From CAYZHV01 sp046541355 (GTDB taxonomy: Bacteria > Spirochaetota > Spirochaetia > DSM-27196 > Alkalispirochaetaceae): a stretch of 22,980 nucleotides of DNA. The stretch spans positions 1 to 22,980 of the forward strand of contig JBKHDM010000047.1 in the NCBI GenBank assembly GCA_046541355.1, given 5' to 3'. This document shows, piece after piece, positions 1 to 7,693 of the stretch. The notes beneath the pieces are model-generated. The model saw only the letters and a program-made list of their open reading frames with translations. It searched no databases and was not told the origin of the DNA. The first letter of the stretch is position 1. Every line of letters starts with the position of its first letter. The translations under genes were made by a program, and so were the position numbers.

Positions 1-381
1 GGCGAGGATCACCACGCTCGAGGCGAGGATCACCGTCCACACCGCCCCGCCGGGTGCCCGCGGCGGGAGGGGCGGCGCAGCAGGCTCAGTCTGCCGGCGA
101 TCATCCTCTCAGGCCTCGTCCCGTGCCCCGGCTCCACGGTGGTTCTCCTGTTCTCCCTCTCCCTCGGTATCCTCCACGTCGGCATAGCGACGGTTGCGGC
201 TATCTCCCTCGGCATGGCGGTCACCCTCTCGGTCCTCGCGGTTGCGACGATACTGCTGAAACACGCGATCCTCGAGCGGGAGGGGCGTTTCGGCCACTTC
301 CTCCACCACGGAGTCGAGATTGGCGCCGCCGCGGTCATGCTCCTGTTTGGAGTTGCCCTGGTTCTCGCGCCCCCCTTATAA
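1..381 (+). CDS. NicO/RcnA-type nickel-cobalt transporter, C-terminal part (5' end outside window)
   Basis: The frame is open from base 1 and ends at TAA 379-381, giving 126 visible residues. It starts with a hydrophilic, His- and Arg-containing stretch (HH and further His), as in the cytoplasmic loop of NicO/RcnA transporters. It continues with the family signature G-L-V-P-C-P-G (about residues 39-45) and three hydrophobic segments ending in an Ala/Leu/Pro tail. Family members export or import Ni2+/Co2+ across the inner membrane; direction and metal cannot be told from this fragment. The N-terminal HX4D metal motif would lie upstream and is not visible. The stop codon sits inside the -10 box of the next gene. 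The family call rests on the PCPG motif and hydropathy. Confidence 0.75.
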   Translation, partial: GEDHHARGEDHRPHRPAGCPRREGRRSRLSLPAIILSGLVPCPGSTVVLLFSLSLGILHVGIATVAAISLGMAVTLSVLAVATILLKHAILEREGRFGHFLHHGVEIGAAAVMLLFGVALVLAPPL

Positions 382-382
382 T
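353..382 (+). promoter_or_regulatory. Sigma70-type promoter of the aldo/keto reductase gene
   Basis: A consensus -10 box TATAAT (377-382) lies 18 bp after TTGCCC (353-358). The -10 contains the TAA stop of the transporter gene. The predicted start near 389 gives a leader of about 30 nt with a T8 run and a purine-rich RBS before the ATG at 420. This is a conventional leader, unlike many other genes in the window. Confidence 0.55.
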
Positions 383-419
383 CTCGGTTACACCTTTTTT
401 TTGCAGAGAGGCTCAGCAG

Positions 420-1445
420 ATGCATCTGGTACAACTCGGAAAAAGCGGACTCCTCGTCTCGCAGCTCTGTCTCGGAACCATGGTCTTCGGGGAGCAGGGC
501 GCCCGGGGAACCGATGAGACCGTCGCCCGGCGGATGATCGACCGGTTCATAGAGGCCGGAGGCAACTTTATCGATACCGCCGACGTCTACGCCGGGGGCG
601 AAAGCGAACAGATCGTCGGCCGGGCGATCGCCCACCACCGGCGGGATCAGCTGGTGGTGGCGACGAAGGTGCGATTTCAAAGCGGCCCGGGGGCCAACGA
701 CCTCGGGCTCTCCCGGCACCACATCATCCGGGGGGCCGAGGCGAGCCTGGAGAGGCTGGGCACCGACGTGATCGACCTCTACTACCTCCACATGTGGGAT
801 GACCTCGCCCCGATCGAGGAGACCCTTCGCGCTCTCGACGACCTCGTTACCGCCGGCAAGGTCCGCTACATCGGGGTGAGCAACTTCAAGGCGTGGCAGG
901 TTATGAAGTCCCTCGCGGTGAGTGATGCCAACGGGTACAGCCGATTTGTTGCCGGACAGTACCAGTACAGCCTCGCGGTCCGGGATGTGGAGTGGGAGTT
1001 CTCCGAGCTCTTCGACCGGGAGGGCATCGCGATGATCCCCTGGGGCCCCCTGGGGGGAGGGTTTCTCTCAGGCAAGTACCGCCGGGGCGCCCGCCCCGAC
1101 TCCGGCCGCCTCGCCGTCGCCGGCAGCCATCACGAGGAGCACTGGGAGAAGCGGGACACCGAGCGGAACTGGGAGATCATCGAGGTTATGGGGCGGATCG
1201 CCGAGGAGCGGGGCGTCACATACTCTCAAGTTGCCCTCAACTGGCTGCGGCAGCGCTCGGACTCCATCGTCCTCGGCGTGCGAACCGAGGAGCAGCTCGA
1301 GGACAATCTCGGTGCCCTCGACTGGGAACTCTACGCCCAGGAGGCGGATGAGCTCGACGCCGCAAGCGCCGTCCCCCTGCCCTACCCGTACAGAATACTC
1401 CAGGACGCCGCCCGGACCGGGATGAACGACCGGATCCTGCCGTAA
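420..1445 (+). CDS. Aldo/keto reductase
   Basis: A 341-residue NAD(P)H-dependent (beta/alpha)8-barrel oxidoreductase, the usual length for the family. The tetrad is visible: D52 and Y57 (in IDTADVY), K83 (VATK) and H124 (YLHMW). GVSNF at 152-156 and the C-terminal GVRTEEQLEDN segment are typical of the NADP-binding half. The ATG at 420 was chosen because the protein then begins at the normal barrel start (LGKSGLLVSQLCLGTM) and a GAGAGG RBS precedes it; an upstream in-frame ATG at 54 would only read through the transporter gene in another frame. The tail GMNDRILP is common in AKRs resembling YajO/Tas. The physiological carbonyl substrate is unknown. It has its own TATAAT promoter, so it is probably not co-transcribed only with the transporter. 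Confidence 0.93.
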   Translation: MHLVQLGKSGLLVSQLCLGTMVFGEQGARGTDETVARRMIDRFIEAGGNFIDTADVYAGGESEQIVGRAIAHHRRDQLVVATKVRFQSGPGANDLGLSRHHIIRGAEASLERLGTDVIDLYYLHMWDDLAPIEETLRALDDLVTAGKVRYIGVSNFKAWQVMKSLAVSDANGYSRFVAGQYQYSLAVRDVEWEFSELFDREGIAMIPWGPLGGGFLSGKYRRGARPDSGRLAVAGSHHEEHWEKRDTERNWEIIEVMGRIAEERGVTYSQVALNWLRQRSDSIVLGVRTEEQLEDNLGALDWELYAQEADELDAASAVPLPYPYRILQDAARTGMNDRILP

Positions 1446-1452
1446 GCGCGGC

Positions 1453-1521
1453 TCACCCTCATCCTCATCCTCACCCTCATCCTCACCCTCACTCTCATCC
1501 TCATCCTCATCCTCATCCTCA
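1453..1521. repeat. Hexanucleotide tandem repeat (CTCATC/CTCACC) at a convergent gene end
   Basis: TCA recurs every 6 nt from 1453 to 1521 (12 times) in imperfect CTCATC/CTCACC units. It fills the gap between the reductase stop (1445) and the last antiporter gene, and its last unit contains that gene's stop codon. On the minus strand the repeat lies in frame with the antiporter gene, so each unit reads GGA-TGA or GGG-TGA: twelve in-frame stop codons in a row. I see no stem-loop terminator here. Confidence 0.85.
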
Positions 1522-3198
1522 GCTCGGGACCCCGAAGGTGAGAAGCAGAGCGACCGCCACCACCCCGAGGGCCTGCAACGCTATCGCCCCGTCACTTCCC
1601 ACCTCCCGCCGGAGGATACCCTCGTTCCACCTTCGCAGCGGCGCGAAACGAAGCAGCAGGAGCAGAGAGCTTCCGGCGAGGACAACGAGGAGGGCCGAGG
1701 CGAGGGACGGGACGGTGTAGAGGCTCTCAGGAGGCGCCGGGGGTGCGAGGCCGAGGGGCGTGAGAGCCTGGAGTACCCGTCCGGGAAAGAGTCCGAGGAA
1801 CAGGGAGGGGAGAAAGAGCAGGAGGAGGGCTGCTCCCGCAAGCAGAGCCGCAGGCCGGGAGCCGGAGCCCTTGCTCCGGGGCAGCGCGCCGGGAGCTTCC
1901 ACCCCCGGGGTCTCCCCCTTGCGGGAGGGAAGGGCGATCAGAGCGAGCCGGGCGGCGGCGCCGGCGCTAAAAAAGGAGCTCAACCGCAGGAGCGGGTAGA
2001 GGCGGGAGCTCTCGGCAACCTGGGAAACGATCGCCTTGCTGACGTATCCGGAGAAGGGAGGCACGCCGGCGACCGCGGCGAGGGTCAGCAGGAGAAGCAG
2101 GAGGGGGAGCCGGTCCTCCCGGAGGCGCCAGGATACCGCCCGGCGCAGCTCACCTATCGAGCGGCGATGGATCTGGTGAACCCAGCTGCCGACGATCAGA
2201 AAGAGAAGGCTCTTGTAGGCGGCGTGGGCGAGGAGGTGGTAGATCCCTCCCGAAAGGCCGCCGATCGCCCAGGCGGCGGCGATATAGCCGATCTGGGATA
2301 TGGAGCTGTAGGCGAGAAGCCGCTTGGCATCCTCCTGAAGGAGCGCCGCCACCCCCGCGAAGAGAGCGGAGAACGCTCCGATGCCCGCAAGCAGGCTCAG
2401 GTAATCCAGTCCAGGAAGGATCGAAAGCACCCGCCAGTATGCAAGGAGGCTTGCCTTCAGCATCAGGGCGGACAGGAGCGCCGAAACCGCTGTCGGCGCC
2501 TGGGCGTGAGCCTCCGGGAGCCAGAGGTGGAATGGCACGAGGGCGACCCGGGTTGCGACGCCTGCAAAAAGCAGCATCCCCCCGAGGCGAACCGCCTCGC
2601 TTTCGGCCCCGGGGAGCAAGGCGGAGAGCGCGACCATCGAAAGCTCCCCGATCTCCCGGTAGAGGACAAACAGGCCGAGGAGATAGAGGGCGATGGAGAG
2701 GGTCGACAGGAGGAGATAGCGAAAGGCCGAGGCCATCGCCGGCAAGGTGCGATCGAAGGCGATAAGGATCGCCGCTGAGAGGGAGAGCACCTCAAAAAAC
2801 ACAAAGAGATTAAAGAGATCCGCCGAGAGTATCACCCCCACCATGCCGGCGAGGGCGATCCCGAAGACACCGTAAAACGTGCCGCGCCTCTCGCCGGTTG
2901 CGAGGGTGTGCAGGAGGATGAGGAACGCGACGGCGTAGACCATGAGGATAAGGAGTGCCGCGGGGGGGTCGAGACGGAGGTTTATCCCCACTCCCGGGGC
3001 CCAGCCGCCGACAACGAGAAGTTCCGAGGAGAGCTCACCGGAAAAGAGCAGCACCCCTGACTGGAGTGCGCCTCCCGCCACCGAGAACAGCAGCAGCAGC
3101 GCCGCGACCGCCCCGAGACGCAGGGGTGCGAGAAGCAGAGCAATACCTCCGGTGAGAAGCTGGGCGAACAAAAGAAACACAAGGGGAGAACCTGACAT
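1519..3198 (-). CDS. mrpD: Mrp antiporter subunit D (second copy, MbhH/NuoN-like)
   Basis: A 559-residue polytopic protein of the proton-translocating NuoL/M/N-like family. Visible landmarks are E136 in LFNLFVFFEVLSL, the TM-helix Lys K247 (LMLKAS), VPFHLWLPEAH at 220-230, and the YHLLAHAAYKSLLF helix with H320, H324 and K328. All are ionisable residues of the antiporter half-channels in the family. A hydrophilic basic loop occurs around residues 425-450. It starts 7 nt after the upstream mrpD stop and is its paralogue: same length, with the key residues at the same or nearly the same positions. It is the last gene of the antiporter operon; its stop lies in the hexamer repeat. Confidence 0.95.
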   Translation of the reverse strand: MSGSPLVFLLFAQLLTGGIALLLAPLRLGAVAALLLLFSVAGGALQSGVLLFSGELSSELLVVGGWAPGVGINLRLDPPAALLILMVYAVAFLILLHTLATGERRGTFYGVFGIALAGMVGVILSADLFNLFVFFEVLSLSAAILIAFDRTLPAMASAFRYLLLSTLSIALYLLGLFVLYREIGELSMVALSALLPGAESEAVRLGGMLLFAGVATRVALVPFHLWLPEAHAQAPTAVSALLSALMLKASLLAYWRVLSILPGLDYLSLLAGIGAFSALFAGVAALLQEDAKRLLAYSSISQIGYIAAAWAIGGLSGGIYHLLAHAAYKSLLFLIVGSWVHQIHRRSIGELRRAVSWRLREDRLPLLLLLLTLAAVAGVPPFSGYVSKAIVSQVAESSRLYPLLRLSSFFSAGAAARLALIALPSRKGETPGVEAPGALPRSKGSGSRPAALLAGAALLLLFLPSLFLGLFPGRVLQALTPLGLAPPAPPESLYTVPSLASALLVVLAGSSLLLLLRFAPLRRWNEGILRREVGSDGAIALQALGVVAVALLLTFGVPS

Positions 3199-3205
3199 AC
3201 CCCGC

Positions 3206-4885
3206 CTACCTCACCAGAAAGAGGGCGGCGAGAACCCCGCCACTCACCAGCGCCAGCGCCCCATCTACTCCGGTCCGCCGCTTCTCCAGCCAGGCGATCG
3301 GCTTCGCAAGTATCGGCCGGCGGATGAGGAGATAGAGCAGAGATCCGGAGAGGAGGATGAGGAAGCTCTCAAGAATACCGGAACCGGTGTAGACGCCTCC
3401 ATCATCGAGGGCGACCCTCACCCCGACCTGGGAGGCGAGGGAGAGGATACCGGCGGGGAAGATGCCGAGAGCGGCAACCCCGAGGGCGAGCACGCCCATA
3501 GCCGCATAACAGAGACGCCTCCCTGCGGGGCCCGGGGGGAGGTGGGAAGACTCACCACCCCGGTCACGGTTGTCGGACACCCTCGCCCCCGGGGCGGCTC
3601 TCCGGGGTAAGAGCCGCCTCGGTCCGCCGACCACGAGGCTGAGCTTGATGAAACTGGCAACGGTACCGGTAGAGACGATGCGCAGGAGGGTGTAGAGCTG
3701 GGTCTCCTTAAAGGCTCCGGCGAGAGCTGTTTTGCTTGCAAATCCCACGAAGGGCGGGATACCCGCTATTGCCGCGGAGCCGATAAGAAGAAAGAGCGTT
3801 GCGCCCGCTGCTCCGCCCTCGCCGGATCGCTTCGCGAGAGCGTAGATGTCCCGCTCATCTCGTAGAAGGATGATATAGCCGAGGGCGAGAAAGAGGAGGC
3901 TCTTGAAAAGCGCGTGCCCGACGGCGTGATAGAGCGCCGCGGCGGCACCCCCGGCTCCCGCGGCGGCAGCCACAAGCCCCATCTGGGAGATCGAATGAAA
4001 GGCGAGCAGGCGCTTGGTGTCCCGCTGTACCAGAGCGGCCGCCACACCCCCCACCGCGGAGACCGCGCCCGCCGCCAGGAGCAGGGGAGATACCCTCGGA
4101 AGGAGGGTAACGATCCGCCAGAGGGCGAGGATGGACGCCTTGAGCACCAGCCCTGAGAGGAGCGCCGAGACCGGGTGGGGCGCCTGGCCGTGAGCGTCGG
4201 GAAGCCAGGCGTGAAACGGCACCATCGCCGCCCGGAGGGCGACTCCCGCAAACAGCAGTATCCCCGCGGTCGATACAGCCGCTGACCCGCCCTCAGCCCC
4301 GAGGGCGACTGCGTAAAAGGAGAGCTCTCCGGTCTCCCGGTAGAGGATAAAAAGGCCGACCAGGTAGAGGGCGGCGGAGAGGGAGCAGAGCAGGAGATAT
4401 CTAAAGGCGGCGTAGAGGGCGGGCAGTCGCCGCTTGTAGGCGATAAGCATGGTCGCGGCGAGGGAGAGGACCTCGAGAAAGACAAAGAGATTGAAGAGGT
4501 CCGCGGAGAGGATAACGCCGACCATTCCTGCGATTGCGATCCCGAGGATCCCGTAGAATATCGAGCCGTATCCTCCCTCTCCCTGGGCGAACAGGACGAT
4601 TGCCCCGGAGATCAGGTAGACACACGTGATAAGCACCACCGCCGCCCCGTCGAGGAGCAGATGAATACCGACTCCCGCCTCCCAGCCTCCGACGACCGAG
4701 ACGATATCGCCGTCGGCGGCGAGGGCAACGAAGGCGAATACCGCAACCCCCGCGCCGATGATGATCGCGATCAGAAGAAAGAGCGCCGCCGGCCCCCTCG
4801 AGTCCCGGGGCTTTGCCGGAAACGCCGCCACACCTCCGATGAGGGGGAGCGTCACCAGGAGGAGAGGCAGATCAATGCCCCACAC
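3206..4885 (-). CDS. mrpD: Mrp antiporter subunit D (first copy, MbhH/NuoN-like)
   Basis: With the GTG start at 4885 the protein has 559 residues. That start overlaps the mrpC end by 14 nt and has GAGGAGAG just upstream; the open frame runs on to an ATG at 4948, but those extra 21 residues are hydrophilic and lie wholly over mrpC. Family residues are E138 (LFNLFVFLEVLSL), K249, H320, H324 and K328 (YHAVGHALFKSLLF), and VPFHAWLPDAHGQ. It is the membrane Na+/H+ or H+ translocating subunit. A long polar, Arg-rich loop (about residues 420-455) precedes the last helices. Together with the next gene it forms a D-D' pair that stands in for the MrpA/MrpD pair of the usual seven-gene Mrp systems. Confidence 0.95.
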   Translation of the reverse strand: MWGIDLPLLLVTLPLIGGVAAFPAKPRDSRGPAALFLLIAIIIGAGVAVFAFVALAADGDIVSVVGGWEAGVGIHLLLDGAAVVLITCVYLISGAIVLFAQGEGGYGSIFYGILGIAIAGMVGVILSADLFNLFVFLEVLSLAATMLIAYKRRLPALYAAFRYLLLCSLSAALYLVGLFILYRETGELSFYAVALGAEGGSAAVSTAGILLFAGVALRAAMVPFHAWLPDAHGQAPHPVSALLSGLVLKASILALWRIVTLLPRVSPLLLAAGAVSAVGGVAAALVQRDTKRLLAFHSISQMGLVAAAAGAGGAAAALYHAVGHALFKSLLFLALGYIILLRDERDIYALAKRSGEGGAAGATLFLLIGSAAIAGIPPFVGFASKTALAGAFKETQLYTLLRIVSTGTVASFIKLSLVVGGPRRLLPRRAAPGARVSDNRDRGGESSHLPPGPAGRRLCYAAMGVLALGVAALGIFPAGILSLASQVGVRVALDDGGVYTGSGILESFLILLSGSLLYLLIRRPILAKPIAWLEKRRTGVDGALALVSGGVLAALFLVR

Positions 4886-5222
4886 GACGGCTCTCCTCTT
4901 CGATCTCCCTGAGGTCGGTGGTTCCGGTGATCCTGTGCAGCCGGACAACGAGAACCAGGAGCAGCGCGGTGACCGAGACGCCGACGACGATCGCCGTGAG
5001 CATCAGCGCCTGCACCACTGGATCCACGACCTCCTCCCGGCCGGTAAAGAGGATCGGCGCATCCGAGCCGGAGGCAGCTCCGAGGAGCACAAACAGCAGC
5101 ACAAGACCGCTGTTGAGCACGTTTATCGCAACCACCTTCGCCACGATCCGGCGGTTGAGAAAAAGACCGAGAATGCCGGCGGCGATGATTCCGCCCACCA
5201 GGTACCAGCGGATCATCTCCAT
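4872..5222 (-). CDS. mrpC: Mrp antiporter subunit C (NuoK-like)
   Basis: A 116-residue protein with three hydrophobic helices, in the MnhC/MrpC/MbhG family homologous to NuoK. It contains the conserved INVLNSGLVLL segment and DPVVQALMLTAIVVGVSVTALLL, the family signature DP-(x)-PQALVLTAIVI. The normal length is about 110-115. The ATG at 5222 overlaps the mrpB end by 10 nt, and its own end overlaps the GTG start of mrpD by 14 nt, so translation is probably coupled. Confidence 0.95.
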   Translation of the reverse strand: MEMIRWYLVGGIIAAGILGLFLNRRIVAKVVAINVLNSGLVLLFVLLGAASGSDAPILFTGREEVVDPVVQALMLTAIVVGVSVTALLLVLVVRLHRITGTTDLREIEEESRRVGH

Positions 5223-5629
5223 CGCTGATCCTCGTCAAAGAGTGTGAGGGAAAGAAGGGTCACACCGGCACCGACTTTCAAACCGATAAAGAGATTGAGA
5301 ACAAAGAGAAACCGCCTCGCCGCCTCGCCACTGCCCTCGGGATAGGCGAGGATGCTGCCGCCCACAACGATCCCCCCGAGGGAGACCAGAAGGATCGCGG
5401 CAAAGGCGAGAATCTCGGCGATGTGGAGTGCTTCGATAGGAAGGAGGCGCTCCACGTCCCAGATCTCCCGTCCCAGGGCGAGGAGAATGACCCCCGAGGC
5501 GATAACAACCCCACCCTGGAAGCCTCCACCCGGGGAGCGGTAGGCGAAGGCGATCAGGTAGAACCCGAAGAGCATGACAAAGGGCGCGAGCTTTCTCGCT
5601 ATCACATCGAGGAGCTGGGTGCGCTTCAT
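5213..5629 (-). CDS. mrpB: Mrp antiporter subunit B
   Basis: A 138-residue, four-helix membrane protein. It carries the MnhB/MrpB hallmark PGGGFQGGVV (about residues 33-42) after a Phe/Tyr-rich helix, and ends with the NLFIGLKVGAG helix usual in this family. It starts at ATG 5629, overlapping the preceding stop as ATGA, and overlaps mrpC by 10 nt. In Mrp complexes MrpB sits beside MrpC and the C-terminal part of MrpA. Confidence 0.95.
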   Translation of the reverse strand: MKRTQLLDVIARKLAPFVMLFGFYLIAFAYRSPGGGFQGGVVIASGVILLALGREIWDVERLLPIEALHIAEILAFAAILLVSLGGIVVGGSILAYPEGSGEAARRFLFVLNLFIGLKVGAGVTLLSLTLFDEDQRWR

Positions 5630-5889
5630 CCCTCACCGTCCCGGGCAAAAAAGAAGACCCCTGTGACCGCGAGTAAGAGCACCAGCGCCTCCCCGAGGGT
5701 ATCGTAGGCGCGGTAGCCGAGGTAGATGGCGCTCACCAGATTGGAGGCTCCCGTCTCCTGCACGGCGTTGTCGATGATACGCCCCAGGATCGGGGGATCC
5801 TCCGTCCCGGGAGCCTCAAAGACCACGGCAAAGAGGACAACAGCGGAGAGGGCGAGGGCGCTGAGGATCATGACGGCTCGATCAATCAC
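5626..5889 (-). CDS. MbhE-like small Mrp/hydrogenase-type membrane subunit
   Basis: An 87-residue, two-helix protein with the MbhE motif YLGYRAYDTLGEALVLLLAVTGV near residues 56-79. In ordinary Mrp operons this domain is fused to the C terminus of MrpA or the N terminus of MrpB; here it is free-standing, as in archaeal Mbh/Mbs and some bacterial Mrp loci. The GTG start at 5889 overlaps the upstream stop (GTGA) and its own stop overlaps mrpB (ATGA). Confidence 0.88.
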   Translation of the reverse strand: MIDRAVMILSALALSAVVLFAVVFEAPGTEDPPILGRIIDNAVQETGASNLVSAIYLGYRAYDTLGEALVLLLAVTGVFFFARDGEG

Positions 5890-6119
5890 TCTCCCTCCTG
5901 ACGGCGGATCGCGTGGATCGCCCAGACAAAGATTACCGCTCCGATTCCCGCTCCCACCGCAGCCTCGGTGAGGGCGACATCCGGGGCGTCGAGAAGGTAA
6001 AAGAGCAGCGCCGAGAGGAGGCTGAAAAGCGATAGTGCGAGGACCTCTGCGAGGGTCCGGCGCACGGTGACTGCGAGAACCGCTACCAGGAGCTGGATCC
6101 CGAGGAGGATCTCGATCAT
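5886..6119 (-). CDS. MbhD-like (DUF4040) small Mrp subunit
   Basis: A 77-residue protein with three hydrophobic helices. It contains ALLFYLLDAPDVALTEAAVG, the DUF4040/MbhD signature (P-D-V-A-L-T-E), the conserved acidic helix region otherwise found in the C-terminal domain of MrpA. The start is ATG 6119, which overlaps the mrpG stop (ATGA). An open frame extends upstream to 6581, but those residues lie over mrpG and mrpF and look like a shadow frame. It is encoded separately rather than as part of MrpA. Confidence 0.9.
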   Translation of the reverse strand: MIEILLGIQLLVAVLAVTVRRTLAEVLALSLFSLLSALLFYLLDAPDVALTEAAVGAGIGAVIFVWAIHAIRRQEGE

Positions 6120-6463
6120 TGTGAGCCCCCCCCGTCGGGATCCTCGTCCCGGTAGATGTTGCCCCAGCGCAGCGGCCGCCGCCAGGGCAACACCCCTCGC
6201 CTCCAGGCGTAGCGCCCGATGATGTGGGTAGAGGTAGGCCCGGAAACGAGAAAAAAGAGAAACAGCACCAGGAGCCTGCCGGTCATTGGACCGAGCTCGA
6301 CCCAGAAGAGGGAGCCGATGAGAACCGAGACCACCGCCGTGGTGGAGCAGAGGCTGCCGACCTGGAGGCGGGTGTAGACGTCCGGCATAAAGAGCGTCCC
6401 GAGGGCGCCGGTGACCGCAAAGAGCGCGGCCAGGGCAAAAAAGAGGTAGGAAACCAGACTCAC
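6116..6463 (-). CDS. mrpG: Mrp antiporter subunit G
   Basis: A 115-residue, three-helix protein of the MnhG/PhaG/MrpG family. FAVTGALGTLFMPDVYTRLQ (residues 18-37) is the family core (G-x-x-R-x-P-D-x-Y-x-R-x-H; here the usual His is Gln). LFLVSGPTSTHIIGRYAWR is the conserved third-helix end (T-x-P-x-x-x-H-x-x-x-R-A). The GTG start at 6463 overlaps the mrpF stop as GTGA. Confidence 0.95.
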   Translation of the reverse strand: MSLVSYLFFALAALFAVTGALGTLFMPDVYTRLQVGSLCSTTAVVSVLIGSLFWVELGPMTGRLLVLFLFFLVSGPTSTHIIGRYAWRRGVLPWRRPLRWGNIYRDEDPDGGGSQ

Positions 6464-6723
6464 AGCTCCTCCTCCCGGTCGGTGAAGTACCGGGTGATGG
6501 CAAGCAGACCGATAAAGCCGAAAATATCGTAGACCAGGGCGACGTCGAGGTAGAGGGTGAGCCCCTCCTCAACGGCGACAAGGACCAGCAGGGCGAGCAC
6601 CAGGGCGGCCACGGTGTTCAGGCCGATCATCCTGTCTACCAGGGTCGGCCCGATGACGACCCGAACCATCGCTATGACGGTGGTGGCGATCAGGAGGTAC
6701 TGCATCGCGAGGATGACCGACAT
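6460..6723 (-). CDS. mrpF: Mrp antiporter subunit F
   Basis: An 87-residue, three-helix protein of the MnhF/MrpF family. RVVIGPTLVDRMIGLNT (residues 21-37) matches the family core R-x-x-x-G-P-T-x-x-D-R-x-x-A-x-x, and the third helix carries YDIFGFIGLLAITRYF. The ATG at 6723 follows the mrpE stop by two bases; the gene overlaps mrpG by 4 nt. Confidence 0.95.
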   Translation of the reverse strand: MSVILAMQYLLIATTVIAMVRVVIGPTLVDRMIGLNTVAALVLALLVLVAVEEGLTLYLDVALVYDIFGFIGLLAITRYFTDREEEL

Positions 6724-6725
6724 CT

Positions 6726-7238
6726 CTACCCCCAGATTCTCCCGAGGGAGGCCTCGAAGCCTCCTTTAATCAGTTTGCCCGCCTGTCTCGAGTGGGTCGT
6801 CGTTGCGTCGAGCCAGTGGACGATGAGATGGTCGTCGTCCAGTTCCAGGGTGATCGTCCCGGGAGTCATGGTGATGGAGGTTGCTACCGCGGCTCGGGCG
6901 ATTTCGCTGCGCAGACGGGTGCGAAAGTGGACGACCCGGGGCCGATACAGCCCGAAGAGCGCCGAGAAGAGAACCTGGAAGCTCGAGAGATAGAGGCGGA
7001 ACAGCAGGATGAGGAGATAGGCGATACCCCAGTGGAGTCGCGGGATGAGGCTCTTCCACGCCGCTTCGCTCTCATCGATAAAGGAGTCGTAGGTGAGCAC
7101 GGCTACCAGGAGGGCCGAGGAGGCGCCGAGGAGCACCGAGTCGAGGTCCAGCGAACCGGTAAAGAGGATCCATCCCCCCAGGAGGTAGAGGGTAGTGATC
7201 ACGATGCGTACCACGATCCACTTTGTTCGGCTTGTCAC
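6726..7238 (-). CDS. mrpE: Mrp antiporter subunit E
   Basis: A 170-residue protein of the MnhE/MrpE family: two or three N-terminal helices, then a cytoplasmic beta domain with SITMTPGTITLELDDDHLIV, the diagnostic S-I-T-x-T-P-G-T segment. It is the first structural gene of the antiporter. The GTG at 7238 lies two bases after the TAA of the EIIA-like gene, so it is co-transcribed with the regulator genes. Confidence 0.95.
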   Translation of the reverse strand: MTSRTKWIVVRIVITTLYLLGGWILFTGSLDLDSVLLGASSALLVAVLTYDSFIDESEAAWKSLIPRLHWGIAYLLILLFRLYLSSFQVLFSALFGLYRPRVVHFRTRLRSEIARAAVATSITMTPGTITLELDDDHLIVHWLDATTTHSRQAGKLIKGGFEASLGRIWG

Positions 7239-7240
7239 CT

Positions 7241-7693
7241 TTACTGCTCCCGCTCCCTCAACAGCTCCACTACCTCGTCGCTGCTCTGTGCCGCCATGAG
7301 GGCGCTGCGGAAGGTCGCGTCGTGGAGCAGGCGGGCGAGGCGGGAGAGGCTACGAAGATGGTCGTTTACCGCCCCCTCCGGGGCGAGGAGAAGAAAGACG
7401 AGGTGTACCGGCTGACCGTCCGGGGGGGAGAAGGCCGCCGCTTTCTCGGTGCGCAGAAAAACGAGGAGGCGCCGGTCTACCAGGGGTGAGATCCGGTGAG
7501 GGATCGCCACACCGTCGCCGACGGCGGTACTCACCTCGTCGTCCCGCTTCAGTATCTGTTTGGCGAGCTCCTCCTGATCCCGCACCGCTCCGGTAACTCC
7601 CGCAAGCTCCACCAGCCGTCGCACAACCTGCTTTCGCCGCCGTTTCGAAAAGGAGAGATCTATACAGCGCGGGTCAAGCATCTCTACGAGCAT
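7241..7693 (-). CDS. PTS EIIA-Ntr/fructose-type (EIIA-2) domain protein
   Basis: A 150-residue single-domain protein of the PTS EIIA type 2 family (PtsN-like). H66 in VGDGVAIPHR is the phosphorylatable histidine within the family motif G-x-(A/V)-I-P-H. It has the usual N-terminal helix pair and a C-terminal hydrophobic strand plus helix (VHLVFLLLAPEG, DHLRSLSRLARLL). The ATG at 7693 overlaps the upstream stop (TAATG) and follows a strong GGAGGAGGAG RBS; the frame stays open to 7780 over the upstream gene, but that part is Gly/Arg-rich and not family-like. No EIIB/EIIC is nearby, so a regulatory rather than sugar-transport role is likely. Position suggests it acts on the Mrp antiporter; that target is inference. 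Confidence 0.9.
   Translation of the reverse strand: MLVEMLDPRCIDLSFSKRRRKQVVRRLVELAGVTGAVRDQEELAKQILKRDDEVSTAVGDGVAIPHRISPLVDRRLLVFLRTEKAAAFSPPDGQPVHLVFLLLAPEGAVNDHLRSLSRLARLLHDATFRSALMAAQSSDEVVELLREREQ

Noticed and set aside
54..419. N-terminal extension of the aldo/keto reductase frame
   Set aside because: It overlaps the transporter gene in another frame, is Arg/Pro-rich, and the barrel begins at 420.
1453..1521. CRISPR array
   Set aside because: Six-base period without spacers; simple tandem repeat, and no cas genes in the window.
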